DNA of 64,000 nucleotides from Haematobia irritans (GCF_050003625.1 NC_134398.1:93687248-93751247), one strand, 5' to 3'; positions 1-12,015 are shown, counted from the first letter of the stretch. Translations and numbers: made by a program. The notes: a model not told the origin generated them from the letters alone.

Positions 1-1446
1 TTTTGTTTCCCTCCACTTTCCTGGGATATATGATAAGTTGATACATCCTTTATATATCACCGACAACCAGGGGATAATTTTGTCAGTTACAGCTTGTAAC
101 TCCGCCGGAGTAATTCCATCAGGTCCAGGGGATTTGAATGGTCCAAAGCTATTTAGCGCCCATCTTATTCTAGTTTCCGATACAATTTCCTCGACAGGAA
201 ACGACCGCTGAGCAACTGTGGCACCGCCAGTACATGGTTCAACCGTCTGATTTCCAGGAAAATGTGTGTCCAATAGTACCTCCAGCGTCTCCTCACTGGA
301 CGTTGTCCAATTGCCCTCCGATGTTTTAATGAAACCTGGAGCGGAGTTGGCGGATGCTAGAACCTTCCGTAGTCTGGAAGCCTCGGACGTATTCTCAATA
401 CTGCTGCAGTAAGCATTCCAAGAGTTATGCTGAGCCTTTCTCAGTTCTCGCTTGTATCCTCTCAGATTCTTCTTGTAAGCGTCCCAGTCCTCAGGGGCTC
501 TGGTGGACTTTGCCTTGTTAAAGAGCTTCCTGCAGGATTTCCTCATATTACTTAATTCCGTAGACCACCATGGTGGTCGATGTTTCCCCCTTGGCTTTCC
601 TCTAGGGCATGCAGCTTTCAGTGAGATGTTGAAGGCCTTAGTAATCCGCTCCACTGCGTGTTCGATATCTTGCACATTTCTCATATTTGTCTCTGTTATT
701 TCCGGTATCATCATATTGAACGATTCCCTATACCTCTTCCAGTCAGCTTTCCTAACATTTGGCGGAAATATGATCTTGGTGATATGAACATCAAATTTGA
801 AACTGATGTAGCGATGATCTGAGAAGCTGTGTTCACATAAAACCTGCCACTCAGATATCATTTCATTCAGTTCTTGCGAGGCCAAGGTGATGTCCAAAAC
901 CTCTTGCCTGTTTTTAGTGACAAAGGTTGGGACATCTCCCTTGTTGCAAACTACCAGATTAGTACGCAAAATAAACTCTATTAGCGACTCTCCCCTTGCA
1001 TTAGTATCACTACTTCCCCATATACTATGATGTGCATTCGCATCGCATCCCATAATGAGTTTCGTCTTTGTTTTCAGTGACTCCTCCACTAAGGTCTTAA
1101 CGGCATATGGAGGCATCTCCCTGTCATGTCCCATGTAGACCGAAGATACCCAATATTTGCATTTGGCTATTTCTAAACTTGCAACGACAGTGTCTGTATT
1201 GCACATTGAAGGAAGCAGAAACAAGTTGAGCTCGTTTTTAGCCGTTATACAGGCTCGATTTACATCATTACCAGTATACTGCAATAGTTTGAACCCCGGA
1301 GTACTTAATTCACATATTTTGTTTTTATAAACATATGGTTCTTGAATAAGAACTATATCTATGTCCCCTTTCATCAGGAGAACTTTTAAGGCAGCACATG
1401 CAGCCTTACAATGATGAAGATTTATCTGGAGGATCCGTAGGACCAT
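1..1446 (-). CDS. LOA-like ORF2 (APE + N-terminal RT), runs off window
   Basis: This is the 5' part of the polyprotein that copies the element: an APE-type endonuclease, then the start of RT. I chose the ATG at 1446 because the canonical APE start (ILQINLHH) follows at once. Next come the QEP motif, the VYMGHDREMP region, and DANAHHS with a GSSD motif. The frame appears open to the window edge, where the N-terminal RT sequence (SPGPDGITPAELQ, IIPWLSVIY) is read. Compared with copy C there are a few substitutions and one 3-base insertion near 1377, but no clear stop. Intactness beyond the edge is unknown. Confidence 0.7.
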   Translation of the reverse strand, partial: MVLRILQINLHHCKAACAALKVLLMKGDIDIVLIQEPYVYKNKICELSTPGFKLLQYTGNDVNRACITAKNELNLFLLPSMCNTDTVVASLEIAKCKYWVSSVYMGHDREMPPYAVKTLVEESLKTKTKLIMGCDANAHHSIWGSSDTNARGESLIEFILRTNLVVCNKGDVPTFVTKNRQEVLDITLASQELNEMISEWQVLCEHSFSDHRYISFKFDVHITKIIFPPNVRKADWKRYRESFNMMIPEITETNMRNVQDIEHAVERITKAFNISLKAACPRGKPRGKHRPPWWSTELSNMRKSCRKLFNKAKSTRAPEDWDAYKKNLRGYKRELRKAQHNSWNAYCSSIENTSEASRLRKVLASANSAPGFIKTSEGNWTTSSEETLEVLLDTHFPGNQTVEPCTGGATVAQRSFPVEEIVSETRIRWALNSFGPFKSPGPDGITPAELQAVTDKIIPWLSVIYKGCINLSYIPGKWRETK

Positions 1447-2609
1447 CGAGATTTTCAACAACCGTCACATCAGCCGCTTCAATCGAGTCATCAAGAATGT
1501 CCTCTTCAGAGATATCAGTGACTCTCGCAATAACCATAGGTTCAACTTTGGTGAGTTCTGAGGCAGTAGAAGCCTCCTCACGCATACGGTATCTATCCAT
1601 GTCTTCAAATGTCTTGGTATCCCCCTCGACTTCGCAAGAGGATCCGCTTACTTCTGATTCAGACAGAGGCTTGTCCATTTCTGAATCCTTTAGCTGATCG
1701 TTTTTATACACCTTCATTTGGATATAATGAAAGCCATAACATACACGGCCCTGGGACTTTGCTAGATGTGGCAAAGACTGAGTGTTCAATATAAACACTG
1801 CATGCCGTCTTGGCCCATCCACTTCATCCAAACGGCCAACCTTCCAATCAGCTGTTGGAAGATCTGGATTGCATTGTTTCAGTCTATTTAAAATAGATTC
1901 AGGGTCAGGAGGGTTTGCAGGTATCCACGCATGTGCTCTTGGTCTAGCCGGTATGTCTTTCTTCTCGACTAACTCTAGAGCAGCTCCTTCCCAAACTTCA
2001 CCAATTAGTATCAGAGCAGCTTTAAAACATTCTATAGACCTCTGGTCCTCAAATGCGACTAGCTTAAATCGTCCTTGATACCAACCAGCCTCTTGGTGTC
2101 GAGGATCTGGGCCGGGAAACTTTTCCAGCACCTGTGAGTAGACGCCAGACAAAGCATTCTCAATTCTCCTCCAATGCTCCTTTATTTATGATAGCCATCA
2201 CAAGGCTGTCTTTAGCAACTGAGGCAAACGATCGTTGATCCCTTTTGGAGGATGGCAGCTCATCCCGTGATCGTTCCCTTTTTCCAGCCTCAAGAATTCC
2301 TTGAGCCCATTTTAAGGAATCGCTTTGTTTAGCCGACAACGTGCTTGGGTCGACTGATCCTAATTTCTTTAGGATAAACAAAGCATTTCTGCGTTCTTTG
2401 AATCTCTTTCGTGAGGGATTACCTCCTTTTGATGCCGTTACCTTGGAAAAGGTCCGACTTGTCAAATTGTCGCCACCTGTCGACCCGTCTACAGGTCGAC
2501 TAATTGGGCCTAACTCTTGGTCATTGCCCAAATTTATAACTCCAGTCGATACCCGTCCACTGGGCCCTGAAGTTAGCAACCCAGTGGATGTCTTTGAATT
2601 TCTCTGCAT
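1406..2609 (-). pseudogene. LOA-like ORF1 (gag-like), frameshifted, copy A
   Basis: This is the nucleic-acid-binding, gag-like first ORF of copy A. The N-terminal half (2609 to 2160, 149 codons) is Ser/Thr/Lys-rich and basic, as expected for an RNA-binding protein. The C-terminal half (2152 to 1406, 248 codons) resembles the DUF4780-type domain that I associate with LOA-type ORF1; this family assignment is from memory. The halves are in different frames, so a frameshift or small deletion sits at about 2152-2165. Copy C keeps the same region continuous there, with a short extra stretch. No CCHC knuckle is visible. The ORF1 end (1406) overlaps the ORF2 start (1446) by 41 bases, and copy C has the same overlap. 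Confidence 0.75.
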
Positions 2610-2783
2610 GGTGGCCTAATATCCCACCACACTTGAAATTCGTAGTAGGTACTTATTACGATGATTTTATCCGCTATTAAAAAACACGTCCGTTCCGTTC
2701 GACGGTTGAATAGAATTTTGTTATAGAAGTTTAGTCTTCTTTTCTTAAGAAAAGGCACGTATTGTTCAGTTACTAGGGTTTGG

Positions 2784-3600
2784 TTGAATATTTTTAATTT
2801 TTTATTATCCCGAATTATGGGGCCTCATTTCTTTTTTTTTTTTTATCAAGCCTTGGAGGCGGATCTTCATCCTCCTCCTTCAAAGTCAATGATTGTGTGT
2901 CTTATTGATACTGACAAAAAATGTGATAACAAAAAGAAGTGGACGAAAACTATAAAGGGCAGAAATGTTAGACCGGCGATTGCTAATGATGGTGAAGTAA
3001 CTGAGATGGGGGTTGAGGAGACTATAAGTGTGCTTGTTAATGATGGTGATGGTGAGAATGCGGCAAAAAATGCTAGACCGCGTGAAGAGACGATGGTGCA
3101 TGAAAGCAAAAAAGAAGGGTCAATGATTCGTTGGTGAGATATTCTAACGATCATAAAGGTGAGCCACATGTATTGGTAGACATTTCTGAGGAAGATAACT
3201 GTACTAATAAGAAGGTTAAAAATGGTCTCTATTTTGTACAGAAAATAAGAGACATTAAGTCTGATGAAGATCAAAAAGATCGATGAAATTGGTGTTACTT
3301 TATATAAATTGACATTTGAGGACGTTCAGTCAGCTAATAAATTTTTAGACAATGAAGAGTTGAGGAAGAGAAAGTTGACGGCTTTTGTCCCTATAAATTG
3401 AGACATTCGGTGTCATTAGAAATGTGCCTTTGTGCTATACTGAACAGGAAATTCTAGAAAATTCAACTTCTAGTATTAAAATTATTTCTGTAAAGCGTTT
3501 TACCAGGCGCGATGAGAAAGAGGTGGGTGTCTTTCATCCCACTGAAACAGTTAAAATTGGTTTTGCTGGTGATGATCACCCGAGTTGAATTGTTTTTGAG
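2784..3600 (+). pseudogene. I-like ORF1 (gag) remnant
   Basis: This is a gag-like ORF1 in several frames. The first piece (2784-3137) is Lys/Glu-rich and begins after a poly-T tract. Later pieces (about 3150-3600) read, with frameshifts, as the I-element type domain containing GVIRNVPLCYTEQEILEN and a TETVKIGFAGDDHPSEL-like strand, which is typical of the conserved C-terminal gag region of I factors. There are multiple stops (for example near 3285 and 3400). The transition to the APE domain at about 3605 is abrupt, so the end of ORF1 and the start of ORF2 appear deleted. Confidence 0.6.
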
Positions 3601-3608
3601 AAAAGAAT

Positions 3609-6389
3609 ATGTTCATCGCCCCGGTGTATCTTTACAAGAACTTTACAATTGTGTCGGTTTACTTCCCTCCATCTCTGCCATTACATCTTCTGGCCGGTAA
3701 AGTAAGGAGACTATGTAATTTTTTTGACAGACATGAGAATGTTATTCTATGGGAGATTTTAATGCTCGCAACTCTGTTTGTGGAGGAAAAGAATTGGAAA
3801 CTATAATTAGCTACTCAAGATTAAAATGCATCAATACTAATGGATACACTTTCAGAAGGAACGACGAATCTGATGGTTCAGTGCTTGATCTTACTTTCAA
3901 CTGTACCTATTTGGAGGGAACATGGAATGTGAGCGACTGTTATCTTGGTGGCAGCAGACACTTTCCCATTACGGTTGTCATAGACTCTAGAAGAAAATCA
4001 AAGACGAAATTTCTATCGAAAAATAAACTTATGATGTCGCTTTCTAACTGGAGCCTGATTTGGACAGTATTCAGAAGTCTATGAAGGAGGAAGTAGAATA
4101 TGCGTGGTGCCAGATGGGCGTAGCCCAAAGTTTTGGTGGAGTGAGGAATTCAAGGTTGGCTTTCGCAGGCAGTGGGCTGCTGCTAAGAAAGCCAGGCTCT
4201 TCCCCTCATATAATAATCTTGAACATGCTAGAACAGAGACTGAGAATTGGAAGAAGATGGTAGCTGAAGCCAAGAAGAAGTGTTACCTTGCCAAACTAGA
4301 TGAAATCAACAAGTCTCCTTGCACTAAAAATGCCTGAAAGTTCATTAGTAACATCAGAGGAAGAAATAATCCGACAAGAGCTATTTGGAACGATGAAAAT
4401 AACGCAGATTACTTGGAGCACCTGAAGAATCAAGTTACTGGTGAGAATGTGGTTATTGATTTTCCTATGGTTAATCATGTTATTGACCCTTTTGATTTTG
4501 ATGAATTTGTGTTTGGTCTATCTGGAAAAAGGGCCCAGTCGGCTGGAGGACACGATGAAATAACATATGCCATGATTAGACCTCTTTCGGACATATCCAA
4601 ACGAGCCTTGTTAACAGCGATGAACAATGCATTTTTCACTAATACCATTCGGGATGATTGGAGAATTATAAAGATTGTGCCCATACAAAAACCGAAAAAG
4701 AATCATAATGACCCTAAGAACTTTTGTTCAATATCGGTGTTTCTGAAATGTATTAATCTAATGGTGAAGGAAAGGATCACAAGCCACTTTGACAGTGTGG
4801 ATATCATACCCAGATGATCTTTCGCGTATAAGAAGAATTCTTTTACAAGTAATGAGCTCTCACATAGAGTTGCCTTGCTAAAGGCCAATAACTTCAAGGT
4901 AGTTATTCTTTCTCTTGACATAAGTGACGCTTTTAATTATGTTAAGATTGATTTACTACAGAGGAAACTCATCCTTTCAGGTTTGCATACTGCAATTGGA
5001 TTATAAATTTTCTCTCTCACAGAATTCTGAAACTGAGTAATATTGAGGTATCTGTGTACAATGGGTTGCCACAGGGGATCTGTTTGTCGCCATTGCTGTT
5101 TAACTTATACACTGACAGTCTACATACCCTTGAGAATGAAAATACAATTATTTGTCAATATGCAGATGACTTCATTGTTATGTCTTATAACCGCGACTTT
5201 GCTGAGGCAAGATAAAGATTTTATGGACACCTATAGAACTCTTAACTTATCCTTTAATCCAACTAACTGAAATACAGTGTATTTTGCGAAAAATGGTTTA
5301 AAATATATTGATGTGATTATTGATGGTACAAGAGTTGAACAGGCGAAAAAACTTCGATTTCTGGGCAAAATTGTCACTAACTATTTGTCGATAAAGGACC
5401 ATTATGATTCAATTTCAAAGGAAACGCAGAGCCGTGTTAACATTCTCAAGTGCCTCACTTCCATTCGAGGGAGATTGCATCCCAATGTGGCTTTGAATGT
5501 GTATAAAAGTATTGTGAGATCGAAAATAGAATATGCGAGAACAACAGCTGCGCATGCCCCGAAACACAAGGGTTGAAAGATTAAAGACTGACATATTAGG
5601 AGAAGCCTGGGTGTGGCCAGGGGGGGGGAGGACCCAACTCATATACATAGTTTATGCACTGGTTCATGAACTCCCCCCAGAGTTTAGAGCAGTGTATCTT
5701 ACGGTGAAGGAACTTATTAAAGTGCAGGCCAAAGATAGGTTGCTGTCTGACCTAGTGTCGGATAATCCGAAGGTCAATTCCAGTTATAGTCATGTATATT
5801 ATGAATTTCTTCAAATTTTTGGTAGCATTGAGAACATTTCTAACACTTTGACACCTATAAAAGTTACTGTTAGACTCAACCTATTGCCTAATGGCAATAA
5901 TCCCAATGAATTATTGAAATCTATCTACCTCAGTGAGATTGATAGCTATAAGAAATTTAATTTTACTATTTATGCTACCATGTTTCGGTTTCTATTCATT
6001 CATTTGGCTGTGGCATTGTCAATGTATCTACGAATCAACGATTTCTTTTCAGAATTGGTTTTGCTGCTTCATCCACTTTTGGAGAGCTATGGGCCTTAGC
6101 CAAGGCTCTGGAGGTTGTCAATGAAGACGAGGATGATAATTGTGTTTTATTTACGGATAACCTTGCTGAGTGCAAGATTATTGCCAGTGATAACACAAAA
6201 AATTAGATTGCGGCAATATTTCATCAAAAACTTCATGAATCTAATATCAAGTGCCACATTGTCCGGATTCCAGGACAGAGGACTGAATATCAATGAGATT
6301 GCAGATGAAACAGCAAAACTTGCTGCAGAATGTGGGGCTCCCTTTGAGCCGAAACTTACTCCAGAAGAGGGCCTAAGCAAGATCCGAAG
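3609..6389 (+). pseudogene. I-like ORF2 (APE-RT-RNase H), broken
   Basis: This is the remnant polyprotein that would nick target DNA and reverse-transcribe the element. The APE part includes NFTIVSVYFPP and MGDFNARNS (3749 onward). RT is spread over 4104-5576: a spacer region at 4104-4337, AGGHDEITYAMIRPLS at 4413-4817, an LPQG-type region near 5065, and the catalytic YADD at about 5159-5170. A thumb region follows at 5533-5960. RNase H-like sequence lies at 6060-6389 (FGELWALAKAL, then LFTDNLAECKI). At least six frame breaks or stops are present, so it is non-functional. There is no start codon because the N-terminus is missing. Confidence 0.75.
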
Positions 6390-6529
6390 GTTAGGTTAGG
6401 TTAGGTTAAAGTGGCAGCCCGATTAAGATTCAGGCTCACTTAGACTATTCAGTCCATTGTGATACCACATTAACTAAAAGTACCTATTACATATGGGCAC
6501 TTCTAGTTTTAACCGCTGAACCTTCTTGA

Positions 6530-7949
6530 TTATTTTTCTTTCTTGAACCAACCAGATTGTTCCAAAAACATTAGCAGACTGCTTAAGTTAACGTTTTCCA
6601 GATCCGCCAGTAATCTGAAGCTATATGCACCTAAAAGTTGATTGCGCTTTACACAAAATGCAGGACACTCACACAAGATGTATTTAATTGATTGCTTTTC
6701 CTCCGCATCATGACAGCTCATGCAATAGTCATTATACTTCGCGCCTGTAGTTTTTGCAAAATCGCCTATCAGACAGCGACCCGTTATAGCAGATATCAGG
6801 AGTGATATCTGACGTCTCGAGAACACTAGCATATCTAGTGTGCGGTTTAAGTTTAAATGGGGCCATATTTGCTTGGTGTCGTTACAGCCCTTGCAATTCT
6901 CCCATCGAACATTTGCCATCATAACAGCCTTCTCACGCAGCATGAGCTTGCAGGTAGCCAGGGGCATACCAACAACTCATCCGCTTCGCAGTTCCCCGGT
7001 ATGTTGCCAACTCATCCGCTTCGCAGTTCCCCGGTATGTTCCTATGGCCAGGCACCCATATTAGGTGAATATTGTACTGCTCAGCCATCTCATTGAGAGA
7101 TTTGCGGCAGTCGATGGCCGTTTTCGAGTTGAGGAACACAGAGTCCAAGGATTTTATTGCAGGTTGACTGTCTGAGTATATATTAATGCCAATATTGCTT
7201 GGAGCATTACTTCTCAGCCAATTCACCACTTATCTTATTGCTAATATTTCAGCCTGAAAAACACTACAGTGATCAGGTAATCTTTTCGCTATTCGAAGTT
7301 CCAGATCTTTAGAATATACTCCGAAACCCACTTGGCCATCCAATTTGGAGCCATCAGTGTAGAAATCTATATATCTTTTATTCCCCGGGCTCTGTGTACA
7401 CCACGCCTCACTGTTGGGAATTAGAGTCTCAAACTTTTTGTCGAAAAGTGGACTCGCCCAAGTGTAATCCACTACGTTAGGCACATCTGGCATTATTTTG
7501 AGGACCGAACTGTGACCGTAACTTTTTTCCGACCACAGCGATAGCTCGCGCAACCGCACAGCCGTTGTTGCAGCTGACTGTTTGGCCAAAATGTCTAAAG
7601 GCAATAGATGCAGTATGACATTAAGGGAGTTTGTTCCTGTCTTGCTGAATGCACCTGAGATACACAAGCACGCCATACGCTGAACTTTGTCTAAACTTGT
7701 CGGCTGGTGAAGTGCCGGCCACTAGACTACAACACTATATAGCATTATAGGTCTAACCACTGACGTGTATAACCAATGTACAATTTTTGGTTTTAGTCCC
7801 CACTTTTTTCCTATTGCCTTTTTGCACGAGTACAAAGCTACCGTTGCTTTTCTCGCCCTTTCTTCAATATTAAGCTTAAAGTTCAGCTTCCTGTCCAAAA
7901 TAACGCCAAGGTATTTTGCACACTCACCAAAGGGAATTACAATACCCCC
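6530..7949 (-). pseudogene. LOA-like ORF2 3' part (RT thumb, RNase H), copy B
   Basis: This is the C-terminal part of the copy B polyprotein. From 7949 down it carries the RT connection (GVILDRKLNFKLN, KWGLKPKIVHWLYT), then RNase H at about 7390-6950 with the catalytic-type motifs FYTDGSK, FQAEILAI, IYSDSQPA and WVPGHRNIPGN. The last part (6967-6530) is the C-terminal region with a Cys/His cluster (CMSCHDAEEKQSIKYILCEC). Stops and frame changes occur near 7230 and 6970, so it is not translatable as one protein. This is the only one of the three copies in the window with RNase H preserved. Confidence 0.75.
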
Positions 7950-10364
7950 AATCCCTCGATCCCACGTCGGGGGGTTCTGTGTACCGGATCGACCCGATGG
8001 ACCCCATCCATTGGCCAGCGGCTGCCACATCAGTGTACGTGTTGTTTCGTCCGTCTTTTTGTGTTGGAGAAGGTGCATCCCGGGGAGCCTTCTCCGTTTG
8101 CTGTTGGTCCGAGCCGGGATAGAGGAGAACCCCGGACCATGGTATTGTTCAGTCTGCCGAAACCTGATCCACCACCGTTCGGTTTCGGTCAGGTGTAACC
8201 GGTGCTTGGAGTGGGTGCACTTCTGGAACTGCTCCGGCTTAACATCGCTGCGAGAGTATAGTCATACTGACTACGTGGCAGGATGCTGTGCCAGCGATAG
8301 CAGCAGCGGGTCGTCTGATAATGGACTCCCCCGACATCTCCCGTACAACAATATACTCCGCCGCAGCATCTCACACGCAATATTGTTGTTCCAGTTCCAG
8401 GATCGCACGAGAAGTGGAGGTGGTGGCCTGGCTTTCATATTACACCGTTCCGTGCAGTATAGACCTATCCCGCTTGTGCCAGACACTAGTGACCCGTATA
8501 TGGAATGTATAGGGGTAGCAGTCAAGTCTGGGGCTGCCGAGATAGAGCTATACAATGTGTATATACCGCCGGTTGGTAGCTATGCTCCAGGTTATAGCCC
8601 AAACATTGAGTGGCTGTTGTGCGGGCATAACCGATTGGTTCTAGGAGACTTTAATGCCCACCATGAACTTTGGCATTCTCTCCTAGGTAATGAGCAGAAT
8701 TTCCTGACCAGACTCCTCAATTTGTCCTTAGAATCACTCATTATACCCGATGTCTGGAAGATGGGAAGGGTGATTCCACTACTGAAACCAGGCAAAGATT
8801 CGAGTAAAGGTGAATCGTACAGACCGATATCCCTTCTCTCGCCAGTAGCCAAGACACTTGAGGCACTACTCCTCCCTAGCCTTGTGGAGAATTTTCCAGC
8901 AGCCCACCATCAACATGAATTCTGTAAGGTACACAGTACGACGACAGCCTTACATGCCATTTCGACACATATCAATAAGGGACTTAAGCAGCCCAGGCCG
9001 TGTCATAGGACGGTCCTCGTGGCGCTTGACCTATCGTAAGCATTCGATACGATCAACCATGCCACATTATTTGAGGACATCGAGTATACGTCCCTACCGG
9101 CAGGAGTGAAACGTTGGGTGCTGAATTATATGTGTGGACGCCAGTCGTACGTGGAATTCAGGGACAAAAAGTCAAAACCCCGTAGAGTTAAACAGGGAGT
9201 TGTCCAGGGTGGGGTGATATCTCCGGCACTGTTTAACCTCTACCTGTCCTCGATTCCACGCCCACCTGACGGCGTCGAGATTGTATCCTATGCGGATGAT
9301 TGTACAATCTTGGCATCTGGGCCCAATGTTGATAACATCTGCGATCGTTTAAATGTCTACTTAGCTAATCTTACCAGTTATTTCACTGCGAGAAACTTGA
9401 GGATATCCCCCACCAAATCCTCAGCCACACTATTCACTACATGGACGGCAGAAGTGCGCAGGCAGTTGAATATTAGTGTCGATGGCGAAATAATTCCGAC
9501 CACAAATTACCCCAAGATTCTTGGGGTCACGTTCGACAGCCTTTTCAGGTCGTCTACCCATGCCACTACAATTTGTAATAAGCTCCGTGGTAGAAACAAG
9601 GTCCTCAAGTCACTTGCCGGCAGTACTTGGGGTGCGGACAAAGAAACCTTGTTAACTACCTATAAGGCAATTGGCCGGTCAGTGGTAAACTATGCAGCGC
9701 CAGTGTGGACACCACAGACTAGTGATGCGCAGTAGAGTAACATTCAAACCTGTCAGAACGCTGCCCTTAGAACTGCGACTGGGTGTCTCCGCAGCACACC
9801 CCTGGATCACCTTTATGTGGAGACAAAGATCATCCCTGTGCGAAGACACAACTACATGTTGTCAAAGCAGTATCTCCTGGGTTGTTATCGCAGTAATCAT
9901 CCAAACCACCATCTCATGGATGCACAACCTCCACCCAGGAACATAAGGGTTGATATACATAATCTAGAGCGCGAGATCCAGCGCTACAAAAGAGAACCTC
10001 TAGATCAAGCAGCGTACCAGGCAGGTTTGAACAGGATTCATGAGGATACTGTAGCTGAAGCGGTGAGAAGCTACAAGGTTATTCCTGTTCTCGGAGTCCG
10101 TCCACCGCCCATAGCACCGGAGACCTCCCACGGCAGACTTGGGTAGTTTTAGACCAGTTAAGATCAGACAAGTGCAGTCGCCTCAATTCCTATTTATCAG
10201 TGATTGATAGCAGCGTAGCTGACGTATGTCCAATTTGCAACCAAGGGCCACACGACACGTGTCATATTTCCTCTTGCCCAGCTAAACCAACCCGACTTAC
10301 CGCCAGGTCACTCTGGACGCACCCCACCTTAGTCGCAGAGTTCCCCGATCTGGCCACAAGCTGA
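7950..10364 (+). pseudogene. Jockey-like ORF2 (PHD, APE, RT, zinc knuckle), broken
   Basis: Reading from 7950 in one frame: a short leader, a 2A-like GIEENPGP motif (about 8116-8139), and a PHD-like Cys/His cluster (WYCSVC...CNRCLEWVHF). Next is a truncated APE (VYIPPVGSYAPGYSP, LGDFNAHHELWH), then RT from about 8700: IPLLKPGKDSSKGESYRPISLLS, DLS, FDTINHA, GGVISPALFNLYL and SYADDC (about 9286-9303). Defects: a TAA replaces the codon before AFD at 9037-9039, a TAG at 9733-9735, and a frameshift at about 10128-10140. The C-terminal end carries CPICNQGPHDTCH and stops at about 10364. No in-frame ATG is visible in the leader. Confidence 0.75.
8101..8142 (+). other. 2A-like ribosome-skipping motif in retrotransposon ORF
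   Basis: The in-frame peptide reads VRAGIEENPGP followed by W. It matches the NPGP core of 2A and 2A-like sequences, with the usual acidic residues just before Asn. In canonical 2A the residue after NPGP is Pro, because the break lies between Gly and Pro. Here the order N-P-G-P is intact and the second Pro is followed by Trp. It sits directly upstream of a PHD-like zinc domain, a position where 2A-like motifs are known in some non-LTR elements. Activity is inferred, not shown. Confidence 0.55.
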
Positions 10365-10433
10365 AGTACCAAAGCGTATAACATCAAAATGGATGAAATC
10401 ACAATAAACTGTTACAACAACAAAAATACCCCC

Positions 10434-12015
10434 TAAGGAAATGGGCCCAACCGTGGGAGTTTTGCGATCTTTGCAGTACATGACTAGTTCTGTCTTTGCA
10501 GGATTTACCCCAAGACCATTGTCTTTCGCCCATTTCTCAGTCATCCGGAGGGCCCTCTCAATAATATCTCTGATTGTGGATGGGAATTTTCCACTGACTG
10601 CTAGAGCCACATCATCTGCGTATGCCACCACTTTTATCCTTTCTTTTTCTATGGTAACCAGAAGGTTATTTATAGCAATATTCCAAAGAAGAGGTAATAG
10701 AACTCCTCCTTGGGGAGTGTCTCTGTTCACATACCTTTGCATGTTTGCTTGTCTTAGTGTGGCTGAAATACGTCTCTTCATTAGAAGTTCGTCTAATAGC
10801 CTAAGTATACATGGATCAACATTCAGAGTTGTCAGTCCATTTAATATCGAGCTCCGATGGACATTATTGAACGCCCCTTCGATGTCTAGAAACGCCACGA
10901 TTGTGTATTCTTTGACAGATAGTGAGCTTTCAATAAAGCTGACTAGTTCATGTAATGCGGTCTCAGTAGACCTACCCTTCAAGTATGCATGCTGTCGTTT
11001 CGAGAACAAACTTGAATCAATGCTAGTTCTAAAATAAATATCTATCATCCTCTCCAGAGTCTTAAGTAGGAATGAGGATAAGCTGATTGGTCGGAAATCC
11101 TTCGCCCTCGAGTGAGTGGCTTTTCCAGCTTTAGGTATGAAAACGACTTTTGGTCCGGGGGATTTGAATGGTCCAAAGCTATTTAGCGCCCATCTTATTC
11201 TAGATCCCGATACAATTTCCTCGATAGGAAACGACCGCTGAGCCACTGTGGCACCGCCAGAACCTGGTTCAACCGTCTGAAAATGTGTGTCCAATAGTAT
11301 GTGTGTCCAATAGTACCTCCAGCGTATCCTCACTGGACGTTGTCCAATTGCCCTCCGATGTTTTAATGAAACCTGGAGCGGAGTTGGTGGATGCTAGAAC
11401 CTTCCATAGTCTGGAAGTCTCAATACTGCTGCAGTAATCATTCCAAGAGTTATGCTGAGCATTTCTCAGTTCTCGCTTGTATCCTCTCAGATTCTTCTTG
11501 TAAGCGTCCCAATCCTCAGGGGCTCTAGTGGACTTTGCCTTGTTAAAGAGCTTCCTGCAGGATTTCCTCTTATTACTTAATTCCGTAGATCACCATGGTG
11601 GTCGATTTTTCCCCCTTGGCTTCCCTCTAGGGTATGCAGCTTTCAGTGAAATGTTGAAGGCCTTAGTAATTCGCTCCAATGCGTGTTCGATATCTTGCAT
11701 ATTTCTCATATTTGTCTCTGTTATTTCCGGTATCATCATATTGAACGATTCCCTATACCTATTCCAGTCAGCTTTCCTAACATTTGGCGGTGTTTGGTGT
11801 TCACTTAAAACCTGCCACTCAGATATCATTTCATTCAGTTCTTGCGAGGCCATGGTGATGTCCAAAACTTCTTGCCTGTTTTTAGTGACAAAGGTTGGGG
11901 CATCTCCCTTGTTGCAAACTACCAGATTAGTACGCAAAATAAACTCTATTAGCGACTCTCCCCTTGCATTAGAGTCACTACTTCCCCATATACTCCACAG
12001 ACTCCTCAACTAAGG
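10434..12015 (-). pseudogene. LOA-like ORF2 5' part (APE, RT), copy B
   Basis: This is the N-terminal and RT-core part of copy B ORF2. The 11333-10434 segment encodes RT, including PISLSSFLLKTLERMIDIY, FLDIEGAFNNVHRSS, a TPQGGVL motif and the catalytic AYADD (about 10612-10626). The 12009-11590 segment is APE sequence (LRTNLVVCNKGDAPTFV). A short duplication of the TGTGTCCAATAGTA motif lies near 11285-11315, and the sequence between the APE and RT parts is frame-shifted. The far 5' end of ORF2 is missing because of the deletion at about 12000-12020. Confidence 0.7.

Larger units (their letters stand above)
1..2713 (-). mobile_element. LOA/I-group non-LTR retrotransposon, copy A (5' part)
   Basis: This is the 5' half of a minus-strand non-LTR retrotransposon whose 3' part lies beyond the left window edge. 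The sequence is nearly identical to copy C (46699-51255) and similar to copy B (6390-12705). The shared 5' end lies at the GACGGTTGAA motif near 2701-2710, after which the three copies diverge. It carries ORF1, then ORF2 with an apurinic endonuclease (APE) followed by reverse transcriptase (RT). Copy A keeps a stretch before the RT core (about 130-230) that copy C has lost. Copies B and C show that the family continues into RNase H. APE, RT and RNase H together suggest the LOA/I group; the clade name is inferred from domain order, not from a phylogeny. Confidence 0.85.
2714..6389 (+). mobile_element. I-clade non-LTR retrotransposon, decayed, left part
   Basis: This is a heavily mutated plus-strand retrotransposon with gag-like ORF1, APE, RT and RNase H in that order. 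Every domain is broken by stops and frameshifts. Its left boundary is set where LOA copy A ends. LOA copy B interrupts it at 6389/6390 and the 3' remainder resumes at about 12704. Joining 6389 to 12706 by eye restores the same frame across the break, which supports a single ancestral element. The RNase H plus C-terminal zinc motif places it near the I clade (inferred). Confidence 0.8.
7950..10424 (+). mobile_element. Jockey-like non-LTR retrotransposon, internally deleted
   Basis: This plus-strand element is inserted in LOA copy B. The flanks AATACCCCC at 7941-7949 and 10425-10433 form a perfect 9-bp target-site duplication; copy C shows the uninterrupted site. The 3' end is a CAACAACAAA tail. 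The 5' portion codes for a PHD-like zinc region, and parts of APE and RT follow. Two internal deletions remove most of the APE N-terminus and the APE-RT linker. No RNase H is seen, which is consistent with a Jockey-type element (inferred). Confidence 0.85.

Noticed and set aside
503..787. Plus-strand open frame opposite the LOA endonuclease
   Set aside because: It is the antisense shadow of ORF2, and the same frame recurs opposite copies B and C.
6391..6405. Telomere remnant (TTAGG repeats)
   Set aside because: The repeats are the tail of a retrotransposon at both sites, not an internal telomere array, and only three units long.
7765..7949. Plus-strand start of the Jockey frame before 7950
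   Set aside because: This part is antisense LOA sequence left of the insertion; only sequence from 7950 belongs to the element.
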